Origin: Ornithodoros turicata
Lineage: Eukaryota; Arthropoda; Arachnida; Ixodida; Argasidae
Assembly (NCBI RefSeq): GCF_037126465.1
Contig: NW_026999448.1
Span: 62,001 to 126,000, forward strand
Direction: 5' to 3'
Length of the DNA stretch: 64,000 nucleotides
Positions 42,060 to 52,914 of the stretch are shown here, piece after piece (positions within the stretch are counted from its first letter, which is position 1; each line of letters opens with the position of its first letter). Position numbers and translations under genes: made by a program. Below the pieces are notes generated by a model. The model was not told where the DNA came from. It did no database searches and saw only the letters and a program-made list of their open reading frames with translations.

Positions 42060-43290
42060 ACGGCCCCTGGACATAGTTGCGTAAGGTGTCGTCTGTTACA
42101 CTGTTCACAACGAAGCCTCCACAAGACCCGGCAATCTTTGGACAGGTGAGACTTCTGTCCACAAAGAAAACATCTACCTTCTCGACAAAGAATGTTTCTT
42201 TTTTCCTCAGGAGTCAGTACAGCGGTACAAGTTTCGAGCGCATGATCTCTTGACTTACACAGGACACAGCTCTGCTATATAATAGTTGCCGCTAAAGGCG
42301 ACGCTGAGAACGAGAGCGATGATTTATGTTTGAGACCACTTCCTCCTTCGTTCTTCGGTCGCATTCCAACGTTGGCTAATGCTGCGTATCTGCGAAGGCG
42401 TTCACGGCATTCGATTTCTTTGTAAAAAAAAAAAAAAAATATCTGACAAGCTTTCACGGGCGGGGGTCGCATCTCTTCTGTGCTTACGATAGTATTCGAT
42501 CTCAAGCTCATGAGGGATCTTGCGCACAATCGCTCGACGAACAGCGACGTCATAATGGCTCGTTGGAATTCCTAAAGCTCGCAGATTTCGAACCCGAGCG
42601 GTAACAGTCCCATGGAAGTCTCGTAACCCTCGGGCATCCTGAAAGTCCGTAACGGGCTTGAGATCGAATAAGAAGTCCTCTGATCATTGATTAGAAGCTC
42701 GTTGTTACCAAAGCGTACCTTTGGGATGTCAACAGCTGTCGCATAATTCTGATCAGTGATGGTCAAACCTTCTATGGCCGTAGCAGAAGATCCAGACACA
42801 AGCGACACGAGATATTTAAGCTTGTTCACTTGCGAAAACCGTGAGTTGTCGTGTATGCTTGCTCTGAACTGGTCCCAAAGAGTCATTTTGAAAGCTCACC
42901 ATTGAAAGTGTCTATACGGAGTTTGGGGAAAATGACTGCATCACTCGAACCGCATGCTGCGGTGAAGCCTGAGGACCGTCACGGTGGTTGATTGAAACTG
43001 GACCTGCAGATGTTGACAACGCCCTGCGGGCTTGTACCCTGATCGTCGTGATGGATTCAAGATATCGATCGCAGGCGGTGCATTCGTCTTCTAGAAGGGT
43101 TTCGTCGATGATACACTGTATCCGGCCATCCAGCTGTGGCCAAGTCGCAGCTTTAGATTCTAGGAAAGTCAGCTTTGATGTGAGCTGGTCGTGCGGCGAA
43201 AGAGTCGTAGCCAAAAGAGCTGTAAGGCACGATGTAGTGCGTGTCACAGTATCTCGGCATGCAGTGTGTAGCTTCTTCAACCTCTCCAAG
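42060..43290 (-). pseudogene. BEL/Pao gag fragment
   Basis: Minus-strand frames give MERLKKLHTACRDTVTRTTS and TFLESKAATWPQLDGRIQCI, then (frame change near 42887) MTLWDQFRASIHDNSRF, LKYLVSLVSGSSATAIEGLT and RFGNNELL. These are the usual order and wording of BEL/Pao Gag. Further down, past a poly-A/T tract at 42424-42439, the zinc-knuckle region appears: CVLCKSRDHALETC, RCFLCGQKSHLSKDC and RCEQCNRRHLTQLC (about 42260-42060). Several frameshifts are present. No LTR or protease follows. Confidence 0.8.
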
Positions 43291-43299
43291 TCGATGCAC

Positions 43300-43590
43300 G
43301 CGGAACGCTATTGTATAGCATTTGCACAGCGGCAGTCTTTTGGCCCGCATCCGACAGCTCACAAATCTATTCAGAACACCTCCCTGTTTCACGATGATGG
43401 AGGAATTATTCGCATGCAGCCTCGGTTACAGTATGGCACTTTTCGGGACTCGTTAAAACACCCTGTTGTTATGCCACCAGACCATCCAGTTACGACTCTA
43501 CTTGTTATACATGCGCATGTACGGTTGCTACGCGCCGAGGTTCAGGATACCTCGAGCAGACGTCCTCTCTTCTTGCTACAATTTGGTGCC
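43300..43590 (+). pseudogene. BEL/Pao pol fragment (integrase zinc-finger region), opposite strand
   Basis: The plus-strand frame gives LFHDDGGIIRMQPRLQYGTF, KHPVVMPPDHPVTTLLVIHA and LLRAEVQDT. This is the segment before and at the H2C2 zinc finger of BEL/Pao integrases. It lies head-to-head with the minus-strand gag at 42060-43290, which cannot come from one intact element. It stops at LFLLQ, where a PBS-like sequence is joined directly. Confidence 0.75.
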
Positions 43591-43615
43591 GAAACCCGGG
43601 AACAGGTCTTGCCTT
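43590..43615 (+). promoter_or_regulatory. BEL/Pao-type primer binding site, displaced
   Basis: TTTGGTGCCGAAACCCGGGA is the kind of PBS found just inside a BEL/Pao 5' LTR. Here it follows pol directly and is followed after about 20 bp by the arm of the giant inverted repeat. Confidence 0.6.
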
Positions 43616-44904
43616 ACCCACTGCTACTGCAATTCCTGATCGGAATTGCAGCAAACTGAACGCCCCCTGGAACATTGCTATAGTACAGCTCTTTTCACTT
43701 CATAATAATTAGGAGTAGATTAACACGTTTCGTGAGTCAGCCTGTTTCTGTGGCTACATGCTGCACGTGCCGCAGGGTCGCACTGGGAGGTTCGATGACC
43801 GGGGCTCTTTTGACGTGCGATGGAAGTCTCCGACACACGGTGCTGGAAACAGTATTCGCCTCTTCAATGTTACTACCGTGCTCCACCGGGATCGGACCAG
43901 CAATCTTGAGTTCAGAAAGCCGAAAATGGTTATAAATCGGGCTGTTCGGTGCAGCATACTTTAAAAGCGATAAAACCTCCGTGCCGGGAAACAAGTCAAA
44001 GGACGCCAAGCCAACACGTTATATACGGACTGAACTATGCAGGGCAGCGCTTTGTTTTCTTGACACGTAACAGTTTCTTTAAAAAATGCATACTCCGTAT
44101 ACAATAAAACACCGGCTGCCCTAGTAACTTCCAGATGACAAATTACATCATGACATGCACAAGCTGTTTAGATACAGTGTATGCCCCTATTGTTCACATA
44201 TGGGTGTGATGCATATTCCCGACAACAATGTACAACACACTACACATACAGCGCACACTCCGACGCGACCTGTACGTTTCGGAATTCCTTTCATGAAATT
44301 ACGGCGGGCCCTGCATCTCCCAACTAGGGTTGCCGTTTTTGGCCGTCAAATATACCTGTTCAGTGGGTGAGGTACAACGAGAGAGAAGGAAATTAGAGAT
44401 TTGGCGAGGGAAATAGGTAAGAAAGGATGAGGCAAACTCTTCAAGAGCGACATCCCACATATCCCAGGTAAAAATCTAGACTGGCCCCAGAATGGCTCCA
44501 GTTGAACCTGGACTGGCTCTAGTTGAATCTGGATGGTCCCGGAATGGTTCCAGTTGGATGTGGATGGTCCCAGCTGAATCCCCAAGTGGGATGGATGGCC
44601 CAACTGGATCCCCAAGTGGGATGGCTGGTTCCACTTTGATGAAATCAGTGGTACCACTCTGGCCTCGGATGGTTCCAGCAGTTCCAACTGCAGCCTCACG
44701 GTAGTACTTTGCTCCCAGAATGGTCAATTAACCCACTTGAGATCTGAAGCTTCCCCTTTGTGATCTCATAGGGGAAGAGTCCACTCTTGCCATATACCCT
44801 TCTGGTTTTGATTGATCTATTACTTAGATCTATATTAACATACATATGATCTCTCTTTGTTGCTTTTATCCAGCTGCATCTGCGATAAAATATGTGAAGT
44901 AACT

Positions 44905-45730
44905 TCAATCAGTTGGTCTTGTATCCCAGGCGAATATCACAAGTGCCAGCAAAATGTCAAAAGACAGATATTCCAAAAATGCAGAAACTAAGCTAAATAA
45001 TTCGAAAAAGGAAAAGGAAAACGAAGAAAAGGTAATGGCAAAGTGCGATGGCCGACGGCTATGAGGGCGCCACGGCACGGCGGGCGGCTTTGAATTCGAA
45101 TTCAAACGGCCAGAGGGCGACAGTGGCAGTTTTAAAGTTGAACTCGGACACAGGGAATCAGTGTTGCAGCGGGTTGGGGAAAGTTGGTTTTGTCTTCGTT
45201 TGCCGTGGTAGTGATCGTACATCTCTTGTACAGTATTCGCGTGTGTTGCGATGACAATGATTCCTGGAAATGCATCGTCAATATCCCACAAGAGTTTTGA
45301 CACTACTGGTACCCGCACGTGCGACCTTTTCGGGCGAGATCTCGGCGGAGGCGCGAGGGCGACAGGAGCGGCGTCATAGTTTCTTGGGGGCACGTGAGCA
45401 ACGTCAGGTCTTCTCGTGCACTTGTCTGCCGTCGAGAGATTCTGTGCGCGCTCCACAGAATTTCTCCGACGAGAAACTGCGTCTGCTAGCTGCGCTGCGT
45501 TCAGCGTCGCCATCCGTCGCATTTTTGAGTAACTTCTCCACCGTCACTTCAGACGTCGTTCGGATGCGCTTGGCATTTCTTCCGCGATACCTCGGTTTGC
45601 GCGTGCTTCCGTCCTCGCTCGCCTTTGCCGACATCTCGCCAGATAAAGTCGCTCGTGCGGATACCCGTAAAGAAGACGTAGACGGCGTACGTGGAAGAAA
45701 CGAACGGTAAAACGCAAGCGGAATGCACAT
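44905..45730 (-). CDS. Unrecognised minus-strand frames in the 2.96-kb element
   Basis: Two overlapping minus-strand frames (45730-45404 and 45522-44905) look protein-like: GRNAKRIRTTSEVTVEKLLK and SKLLWDIDDAFPGIIVIATH. The region is GC-richer than its surroundings. An antisense frame of 146 residues also exists. No domain was recognised and no intact gene is claimed. It could be the first exon(s) of the element's transposase. Confidence 0.3.
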
Positions 45731-46399
45731 AGTGCTTGTTCTGATGTTAGCAGGTATGAGGGCTGACCGCGCTGCTTTGATTACTATTAATTAGATGTTT
45801 CGTTTTTTGAAACTTAGGAGGAACTTGAAGAGAAGCAGGATAAGAGTCTAAGGATCCAGAACGCATAGTGAAGAGGAAGGGGGTACATGCCGCAACCAGC
45901 ATAGAGGAGGGTGAAGGAGCAGAGTGCCGCCTCATGCGTAGAAGACGAGCTTTAACTTGCCGAAACATAACAAAAACAAATGTATCCGGTGACTCTATCG
46001 GAACTGCCCTTATCTTGGGTTGCATTTTCTGTTTTCTTTTCATCTTTTCCCAGCACGGAAGAGGCGATAGTGTGCTCTTTTGCCCTCTCACATTGGGGGT
46101 GGAGGAAAGACGCGTCTCCGAGGATGCGCAATGAACAAAATAAAGAAAAAATGGTGTTCCTTCACGAATTTTTGCGGACGATCTATCGAACGAATTTTTG
46201 TTCTGAAAACAACTCCTGTATCGGGAGGCCGAAGGGAGCAGATGTTCTCATTGGGACAACTTCGTAGCTTTCATAATTAAAAAGTTAATTATTGAAAGTT
46301 AATTAAGGCATTGCCTTAGGAGTTTGCTAGTGCCCTCCTAAGGAGTGCCCTTCAGCATATGCTATATTGCAATTCATTTCATCTCGGAAAAAGTGATAT

Positions 46400-47095
46400 A
46401 TATATATATTTTTCGTTACAAGTAAGTTACTGTGCAAGAAATGTAAGTACGTTACTAACGAAGATACACATAATGAAAATGAACTTTATGAAATAGTAAA
46501 CTTAATAACAAACTTTAAGTTCCTAAACTACTTCAGAAAAGTAATGAGTTACATTGAAGTTACTTTCTACCCAATATATACTTTTAGTTGTGACCTTTCT
46601 CCAGTTAATTCAAATCATAATGAATGGGAGATGCAAGACGTTTCAAAATTGTTTTGATATACAAAGACTATATGAATATCTGATAAGGCGAAAAAAGCTT
46701 ACATTTATGTGCTTCTTTATGGAGGGATTTTATGATTTTGACCTCGTAATATGTTCTTGAACCGAGCACAAAGCAAGTTTATGTTCTATGAGTTGTCCTC
46801 TACGCACATATGGCAGAACCGTGCCAAGTTATGACACCACTACACAATGCCCTCTGTCATTATAAGTACACTGCTGGTTGCTAGGATGAGCGGCCCCTGC
46901 GCCTCGAATGTATGACCAGAACATAATTTTGTAACGTTCACCGTGTAACAACAAGAATGTCAGACGCGCCGTGCACGTACCGAAAAAATGAACGAGTTCC
47001 TCAAGAAGCTACTCGAGCTCAAAAGCATCGAGTTGAGTAAAAAGTTATTGAAAAAAGTATAGCGTGGTTACACTAACGAGTTACCCGTAACACTA
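46400..47095. mobile_element. GTTAC-rich MITE (hAT-like) nested in the 2.96-kb element
   Basis: CGTTACAAGTAAGTTAC on the left and GAGTTACCCGTAACACT on the right are inverted, with GTTAC motifs clustered at both sides. It resembles the style of the 6775-7359 element. No clear target-site duplication was found, and the left end is obscured by a (TA)n run near 46390. Confidence 0.5.
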
Positions 47096-48602
47096 CTACG
47101 TAGTACATACATAGAGATGTATTGATTATTTCTTACTGCGCAGTGTATGCTTTTTGTAGAATAAACAACATTTACTTGAACAATATGTGCATTTCTACGT
47201 GTTATTTTCGGTCCTGCATTTAGTGGTCCCAGCTGCTAAGTTGCCAGATCCGGGCCACTTAGCAGAGAGACCACTGAATCAATTCCACTGGTTCGGCTTC
47301 ACGTGGAACCATCATGCAGCTGGTTCCATTTCCAGCTGGTCCCAGTCACTAAATGGTCCCCCCATTCAAACCGGTTCCCTCCGATGATCCACTTTGATGT
47401 GGTCCCACTCCAGATTTCTGCTTGGGTAGAGCAGTGTGTCTATAAACATACAGTGTTGGCTCTCCCGTTGTGACACTGCGCGGTTGAATGTGCACAGAAC
47501 AGAGGTTGCTGAAACTAGAAAACGTCAAAAATTATGCCACGGAACCCTGGAATTTTAAAGGAGTTCCCCTAAAATTCCTTCTGCTGCAAAATACCGACAA
47601 AACGCTGCCGGTATTGGCACTCAATCGGTAACTGACAAGAGGAGCAAATAACGGGCACGGCCGATGAAATACAGGCCACGTGGCGTCCCCACTCCTAAGA
47701 AAGGTTTCGTAAGTAACGCGTATAACGGTGTCTTACACTATCAATCTAAGTTTGCTTCAAAACGTGCGGCCTCTCATCCCATTGTATTTTGTCCTCCAGC
47801 TGTTTCTCCGTGGTGGCCAAACACCAGGTGGTCACAGGGCTGGAAGTAGCGTGCACGCGTGTCTAGGGCGAACAATACAAAAAGGTTATTTCTCTTCCAC
47901 GAAAAGAAGGTTTAATGAGCAAAGCTAACAACGCAATGCTTGCAAAATCTCTGCAGTAGGTTTCGGAAATCATTTTTTTCTTTTTTAACCCTAATAATAT
48001 GCGCTCATCTCAAGGAAATATTTTACAAGGGCACGTCTCGCGTACGGCAGAGCGCTAAGCAATCCGTAAAGCTGCTGTGATCTGCAAGACCGTTCATCGA
48101 ACATCAGGTTAGACGTTTCTATATGGCTTGTTAAGGATTTCCACAACGGAGCAATACCTATAGGGTTTCCGGTTCCCAGATAGACCCGAAAAACATACGC
48201 TGGTAAAATTTCTAGGAATTCAGATGTATCTGAAGAATTTCGCTCTTTGGGATTCTAGCAACGTTAGCTCAGCAACAAAAGTCATTTCCTGTTGCGTGAC
48301 TTGCGGGTATTCACAAGACGCGTCGAGCTCGCATCGCATCGCGGGTTACCAGCACCCGCGACGAAGAAGTGTGACCCTCTTGACACAAAGCAACAGTTCT
48401 TCACTTTAAAATGCGCTAAGCATCAGTGTAATATGGGTGAGCCCGATCTTTCCCACTTACCAGAGTGCCGTATTTATTGACCGTACTCGGCATGAAGACA
48501 TCTTAAGGCACTTCGAACATTTTCCCGGTCTGCTTGAAAGACGTCTAGCACCTAAGGTTGCACCTTTTTCTGTGAATCATATCTATAGGCGAGTTTATCA
48601 TA

Positions 48603-49080
48603 CACGTGAACTTCAGAGAGAGAATCAGCCGTGCCAAGGCTACGCACTGTATTACTAATAGCAAAACAGGGCAGAATGAAATTATAGAGAAAGATAGCTA
48701 CATGGAAGACCCGCAGCATTTCCCGAACTTTCCTGTGGGACGCCCACGTCAACATTGGGAAGTAATCCCGTCGTCAAACGGGTGCAATGATTAAACGCTG
48801 CAAAATGCTAACTGGGGACATGTCGAATATGGCGGGCAACTCCGTAATGCAACAATAATCGCAGTATGACCGCATTCCCATTTTTAATGAGGCAAATGTG
48901 GAGATATCGCCTCACTTCACACACTTCAGAGAGAATCAGCCGTGTTAAGCCCACGCACTGTATTACGAATAGCAAAACAGGGCAGAATGAAATTATAGAG
49001 AACCATGGCTACATGGAAGACCCGCAGTATTTCTTGGAACTTCCTGTGTGACGCACACGTCAACATTGGGACGTAATCGG
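48603..49080. repeat. Direct duplication inside the right arm
   Basis: 48603-48772 and 48920-49080 are direct copies (shared CAGGGCAGAATGAAATTATAG and ACATGGAAGACCCGCAG). The left arm has only one copy (37150-37310). Unmatched sequence at 36865-37005 stands in the other position. Confidence 0.8.
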
Positions 49081-49424
49081 GAACCGGCAACCCACGGCGT
49101 CTGATGTCGGTATACGTACCCTTACCACCCGCAAACGCAGTGCACACACACCCGCAATTACATGCAACCAGCTGCTACACTGTATTTCTACTAGCAAATA
49201 ACAACACACCGAAACAAATCAGAAAAGAGAAGCATTTCAACGAACCGCTTAGTGTTCGGTGTTGAATTTCTCAGATATTTAAGCGGAAGTCCCAGATGCG
49301 CCCGTAAAACTTCAAATCACTACGGCATATGCGAAAAGATTTACTTTTTACTATTTTTCTCGATGAAACCTGGTGAAAATGCCAAACCTAATCAGTAAGT
49401 TACGGTCGCAAAAGTTTAGTTTAG

Positions 49425-49515
49425 GGGCTGCGGGTAATGCGGGCTTGCCCGCACTAACCGCGGACGCCACTGCGGATACACCCGCATTTTTGCCGCAACC
49501 CGCACCGACATTGCA
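49425..49515. repeat. GCGGG/CCCGC-rich palindromic patch
   Basis: Clustered GCGGG and CCCGC motifs (TGCGGGTAATGCGGGCTTGC and its complement-like partners) resemble the subterminal repeats of a hAT MITE. Borders were not determined. Confidence 0.4.
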
Positions 49516-50095
49516 TTCCTACTAGCAAATTGTCAAAGTGCGCGGGTGTCTCCTGGTCTACCCCCACCTGCGCATACCTCTCCCTATATCCAGGACATTT
49601 TTGGTGCTACGTAACGTTTCTAATTTTCGACAGTTGGTTTTACGGAAATCCATCTGCTGTTTATCGGCATCTACTTGGTATAGCAAAGAAATCGCCTCTT
49701 TTCGCGAGCTTTATTAAAGGGTCTCTGACCAGAAGCTGGAGAGACTTTTCCGCAGTGGCTACCGATAGAGTACACAAAAGCAACTTCACATACGAAAATG
49801 CATGCCTCAACACCTCGTAGTTTTCGTAAACTCGAATTTTGAACATCGCGGTTCACGCCGGCGCTGGCACACCTAGCGTCAAACCAAGAAAACGTACGCA
49901 TATATAGAGAACTCATCTGGTCATTCCACTGGGATGACGTCATCGCCCATGCAATCAGCGCGCAGAATGCCGTCACGTGATCGAGCACTACAACAACAAC
50001 AACTTTCAGCAAGAACCAACATTTTTACGCCGATATACTGTTGGGTCATTCCAGGCCAAATCACACAAAGGTCGTGCTCGACCCCCCTCAGTTTT
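49516..50095. other. Unrecognised spacer
   Basis: No motif was recognised. A CAACAACAACAAC run lies near 49990. Confidence 0.4.
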
Positions 50096-50099
50096 GCTT

Positions 50100-50585
50100 C
50101 CAAAAATTATCATGGACTCCTTATTGCACATAAAAACATTTTCCCGAGTTTTACTGGACAATGTTGAACTGTTGTCGATTTAGGCGGGGTCAAAGTCCTC
50201 AGAATCGCGAAAAACATGCTACGAAAAATGTTCCCTACTGAGCAGGGTTTTGAGTCTAGGTGGACTTTAGTGACATAGAATGAAAGAGCATGGCCCTAAC
50301 ATTCTGCCAATATCAAGTTCTTCCCTCGTGTTTCATTTTCGGCCAGCAAAACAGGGCTGCTTTTTGGCGCTATTTCTTACAACTTTGCGCCTTGTAAAGG
50401 GCACTTTTCGCACAACAATCAGATCAATATCTCTACTAAATCATATAAACAAATTGAGAAGGTACTTTTTGATTAGGGCGCGAAAATAATTTTTATATCC
50501 CATCCACTCTACACATAGTTACGCTGAACGGCGCACGGGTGGGTCGCGAGGCTTGGTTCGGATAAGGAGTCCATGATAATTTTGG
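50100..50585. mobile_element. MITE-like inverted-repeat unit
   Basis: CCAAAAATTATCATGGACTC (50100 on) and its near-perfect reverse complement (50562-50585) bracket about 437 bp. The inverted repeat is 24-25 bp with a 1-bp difference. It may be the inner pair of a longer element whose outer ends were not identified. Confidence 0.5.
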
Positions 50586-50714
50586 ATGGAGTCCATGACG
50601 ACTTTCGGGATCCAGCGCGCTGTTTCACAGCGTTAGTGTAGTGTCTGTATTTCCAAGTTTTCTTTATTTATATCTTTTGGAACAACGACCAACTTATGAA
50701 CGTACACAGACTTC

Positions 50715-50960
50715 ATTTGACATGCCTCGGTTGTGTCGTCAAAGCGAGATTTCTAGGCGGGCATTCAGTTCCATACGATACTGCGCGTTCAACCGCAGCG
50801 GCAGGTATGGTTGGCAGCGGATTTTGCCAATCGTATTTGAAGAATGCAGACTATGAGACGGACCCCTCAGTTTGAGTACAAAGAACCTCCGCCTACAGCA
50901 GTCTGCAGTGCTGTCCTTGAATCTATCTTCCAAGACTGTTGCATCTGGAAGTGAAAAGGT
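50715..50960 (+). pseudogene. Degraded THAP-like exon(s)
   Basis: One frame reads GIQFHTILRVQPQRQVWLAA. It resembles the middle of a THAP finger (QFH-x-FP...P-x-RR...WL). A later frame reads STKNLRLQQSAVLSLNLSSK then TVASGSEK and runs to a GTTAGT donor at 50960. In phase with it, the exon at 52133-52205 continues. Stops and frame changes in the THAP part show decay. It is probably another THAP transposon or a gene derived from one. Confidence 0.4.
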
Positions 50961-51374
50961 TAGTGTCTTCTGTATATTTTATACAGTGATTACTCTCCTT
51001 CTGAGAATTACGTTGGGGCATGCAGATGTTAGGAGACCATTTACGCAACAAAGAAAAATACGGATTACAGAAAACTGAAGTTTACGCATAAATCAAAAGA
51101 TATACTGTACAATTCCGGGTGGTGTTCAGAATGCAGCCATGCCAATGCAGTAAGCAACATCCACAGTACGTAAAATGAAGCCGTGTATTCCGCATCTAGG
51201 TGTAACATTTTAATTGTCACAGCAGTGTGCACCAATGTAGTTCATGACTGCCTTGGGCAAGATGTGGAACCAAATGTTGGAAATACAAGGCAGGGATCAG
51301 ATACAAGTTTTCTTCTATTTGTTTTCCTTGCAGCATACTGCACATAGTAAAGAAGGGCTCTGGATTCTAAACCA

Positions 51375-51895
51375 ACGCAGTTGAAGTCCTTAGTTTACCC
51401 CAAGCTGTACTATTGTTGTCTAATCAGGGGAAACACCACAGAGGGCAACTACGATAAAATTGCAGTGCAGAAAAAAAAAAGAAAGCCTGGTGTACGACAG
51501 CCATGTCTACAGGTGCAATGTGCTGGACCCTCGTTGCTAAGAGGCCCACCACGGGTGCCCCTACAATCCATCCATCTATCCAGCCCCTCAGCTCCTTCAA
51601 GACATGCAAAATACAGTAGATAAAGTGTTCACTTGGAAATCAGACATTTACACAAAATTGCCTAGCAAATTCAGGATATTTTAGCGCCATCCCAAACACT
51701 TGCCATTACGTACGGTATGAAATCCTTCACTGTACCACCTTACAAGGTTCCACTGCTACGGACCAACTACGGAAATCAGCAGAAACCCTTCCTTTTCCGA
51801 ACAAATTTTTTCAGCTGAGTGGAAATGGCCTTCCTGTGTCCAGTTTCAAAACAGAGTTACACAAACTTGAAGTCTTATTAGAGACAGGCCACTGT
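51375..51895 (+). pseudogene. LINE RT C-terminal end
   Basis: LVYPKLYYCCLIRGNTTEGN and YDKIAVQKK are the thumb-region wording of L2/CR1-type LINEs. After a low-complexity break, one frame reads QLSGNGLPVSSFKTELHKLE, which fits the closing NSLP...S...FK segment of such ORFs. Only the last ~170 codons are present, as expected for a 5'-truncated insertion. It lies in the presumed intron between 50960 and 52133. Confidence 0.6.
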
Positions 51896-51903
51896 GTTAT
51901 GAA

Positions 51904-51924
51904 TTTTGTGTGTGTGTGTGTGTG
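51904..51924. repeat. (GT)n microsatellite
   Basis: About nine GT units. Confidence 0.9.
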
Positions 51925-52132
51925 AAAATGTGCACAGCTCGGTGCAATTGTGTATTTTACTTATGTGGTTGTGATTTGCTGTATGCTCGTAGTGGTAATA
52001 TCTCAGTTATCGCACACTGTATTGGTGCTAGGCACCTCATCATGCTGATGCCTTTCGTGCCTGGTAGCCTCATTTAATTTTCTATGAAATGAGATCCTTA
52101 TAAATTTATATGGCTTTTTTTAACAATGTTAG

Positions 52133-52205
52133 GGTGATGACTTCATGGAAGTGGAAGGAACAGGAGAGGAAGACATCTGCAATGGTCATGACAGTTGTCC
52201 GTCAG
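52133..52205 (+). CDS. Candidate internal exon
   Basis: A 73-bp block has a T-rich tract and an AG before it and a GTACGG donor after it. It reads GDDFMEVEGTGEEDICNGHD and is in phase with the donor at 50960. The acidic linker-like composition gives no family. If real, it is an exon of the same THAP-associated transcript as 50872-50960. Confidence 0.35.
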
Positions 52206-52750
52206 GTACGGCACCAATTTCTTTTATAAATGTGGTATATAGCGTGAAGTTGTTACTAACAAAAAGTTTTTGTTCCCTTTAAAGGAATCTACAGGTGGTG
52301 AGCACGCGTAAGGACTTGACATATCTCAATACAAATTAGACCTGAATGTTGCACATGAGATGTGTGGCTCTACTTACACACACAAGCTTCTGCAGGTTCG
52401 ATGCATGTATATTTTGAAATACGAAAGGCAGAGTGCTAAAAATATATCTGATGGTGAAAAATTGAGCAGCTCATTGCAGTAATTCTATCGATTTATTTTC
52501 AGCATTTTGGGAAATACATAGTGATGGCAAGATTACCTGTGTTGTACTGCCAGATCATCTGCTATTGGAGTTCCATGTCCTAGTTATTATATATAATAGC
52601 TGTTTGAGGCTATTGCATATTTATTATGCAAGTTTTGTGCATGTGAGTTCCTGCAAATGTGCTCTGCGGTGATCATACTGGACAGAGAGCTATGCCTGTA
52701 TAATAACAGTGACTAATGTTCTCCTGCCCATAAACCTGTTCCTAGGGTAC
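52206..52750. other. Unrecognised spacer
   Basis: No motif was recognised. Confidence 0.4.
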
Positions 52751-52753
52751 ATC

Positions 52754-52890
52754 CGCACCCTTGGAAGTCACTGGAGAGGCGTGTTAGCTTAGCTGAATTG
52801 CTAAGAGCCCTGGATCGGTAATACAGAAGATGTGGGTTCAAGTCCTGCTACTGGCTAACCTTTCCAGTGACTGCCTTCTTTCATCATTCA
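52754..52890 (+). mobile_element. tRNA-derived SINE
   Basis: A tRNA-like core lies at 52783-52859. The acceptor arms GTTAGCT and GGCTAAC pair over 7 bp (one G-U), TTAGCTTAGCTG is the A box/D-arm, and GGGTTCAAGTCCTGC is the T-arm and B box. The anticodon arm is degraded, so no identity is given. The core is bracketed by inverted TTGGAAGTCACTGG (52761-52774) and CCAGTGACTGCC (52864-52875). It is a pol III-type SINE and not a functional tRNA gene. Confidence 0.8.
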
Positions 52891-52914
52891 TTTCTTAGGC
52901 ACCTGATGCTTTGT

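Larger units (their letters stand above)
44463..47426. mobile_element. 2.96-kb DNA element in the right arm
   Basis: The ends are inverted: CCCAGGTAAAAATCTAGACTGG on the left and CCCAAGCAGAAATCTGGAGTGG on the right, read inward. Both subterminal regions (44476-44700 and 47215-47426) are packed with TGGTTCCAGTTGG / TGGTCCCA motifs. The arm sequence is continuous when this block is removed, which sets the borders. The target-site duplication is short or unclear. No transposase was recognised. Confidence 0.8.
36590..49335. mobile_element. Giant inverted-repeat element, about 12.7 kb
   Basis: Arms of about 2.75 kb (36590-39370 and 43632-49335, the latter interrupted) are reverse complements at moderate to high identity, with a 4.26-kb core. 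Examples of matching blocks: 36665-36860 with 49080-49265, 37010-37380 with 48540-48920, 37800-37930 with 48025-48140, 38230-38510 with 47460-47700, and 38560-39370 with 43632-44460. The core holds a Myb/SANT-like gene remnant and BEL/Pao pieces. I could not see a target-site duplication, so it may be a very large fold-back transposon or an inverted segmental duplication. Confidence 0.8.
43632..49335. repeat. Right arm of the giant inverted repeat, interrupted
   Basis: 43632-44462 plus 47427-49335 equal the left arm in reverse. 44463-47426 is a later insertion. This arm also holds an extra direct copy of about 165 bp (48603-48772 and 48920-49080), absent from the left arm. Confidence 0.8.

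Noticed and set aside
44155..44370. Small plus-strand frame as a gene
   Set aside because: It lies in the right arm of the giant inverted repeat; conservation with the left arm is at DNA level and the frame is not shared.
52783..52859. Functional tRNA gene
   Set aside because: The anticodon arm is degraded, and the core sits in a SINE with a second deleted copy elsewhere.
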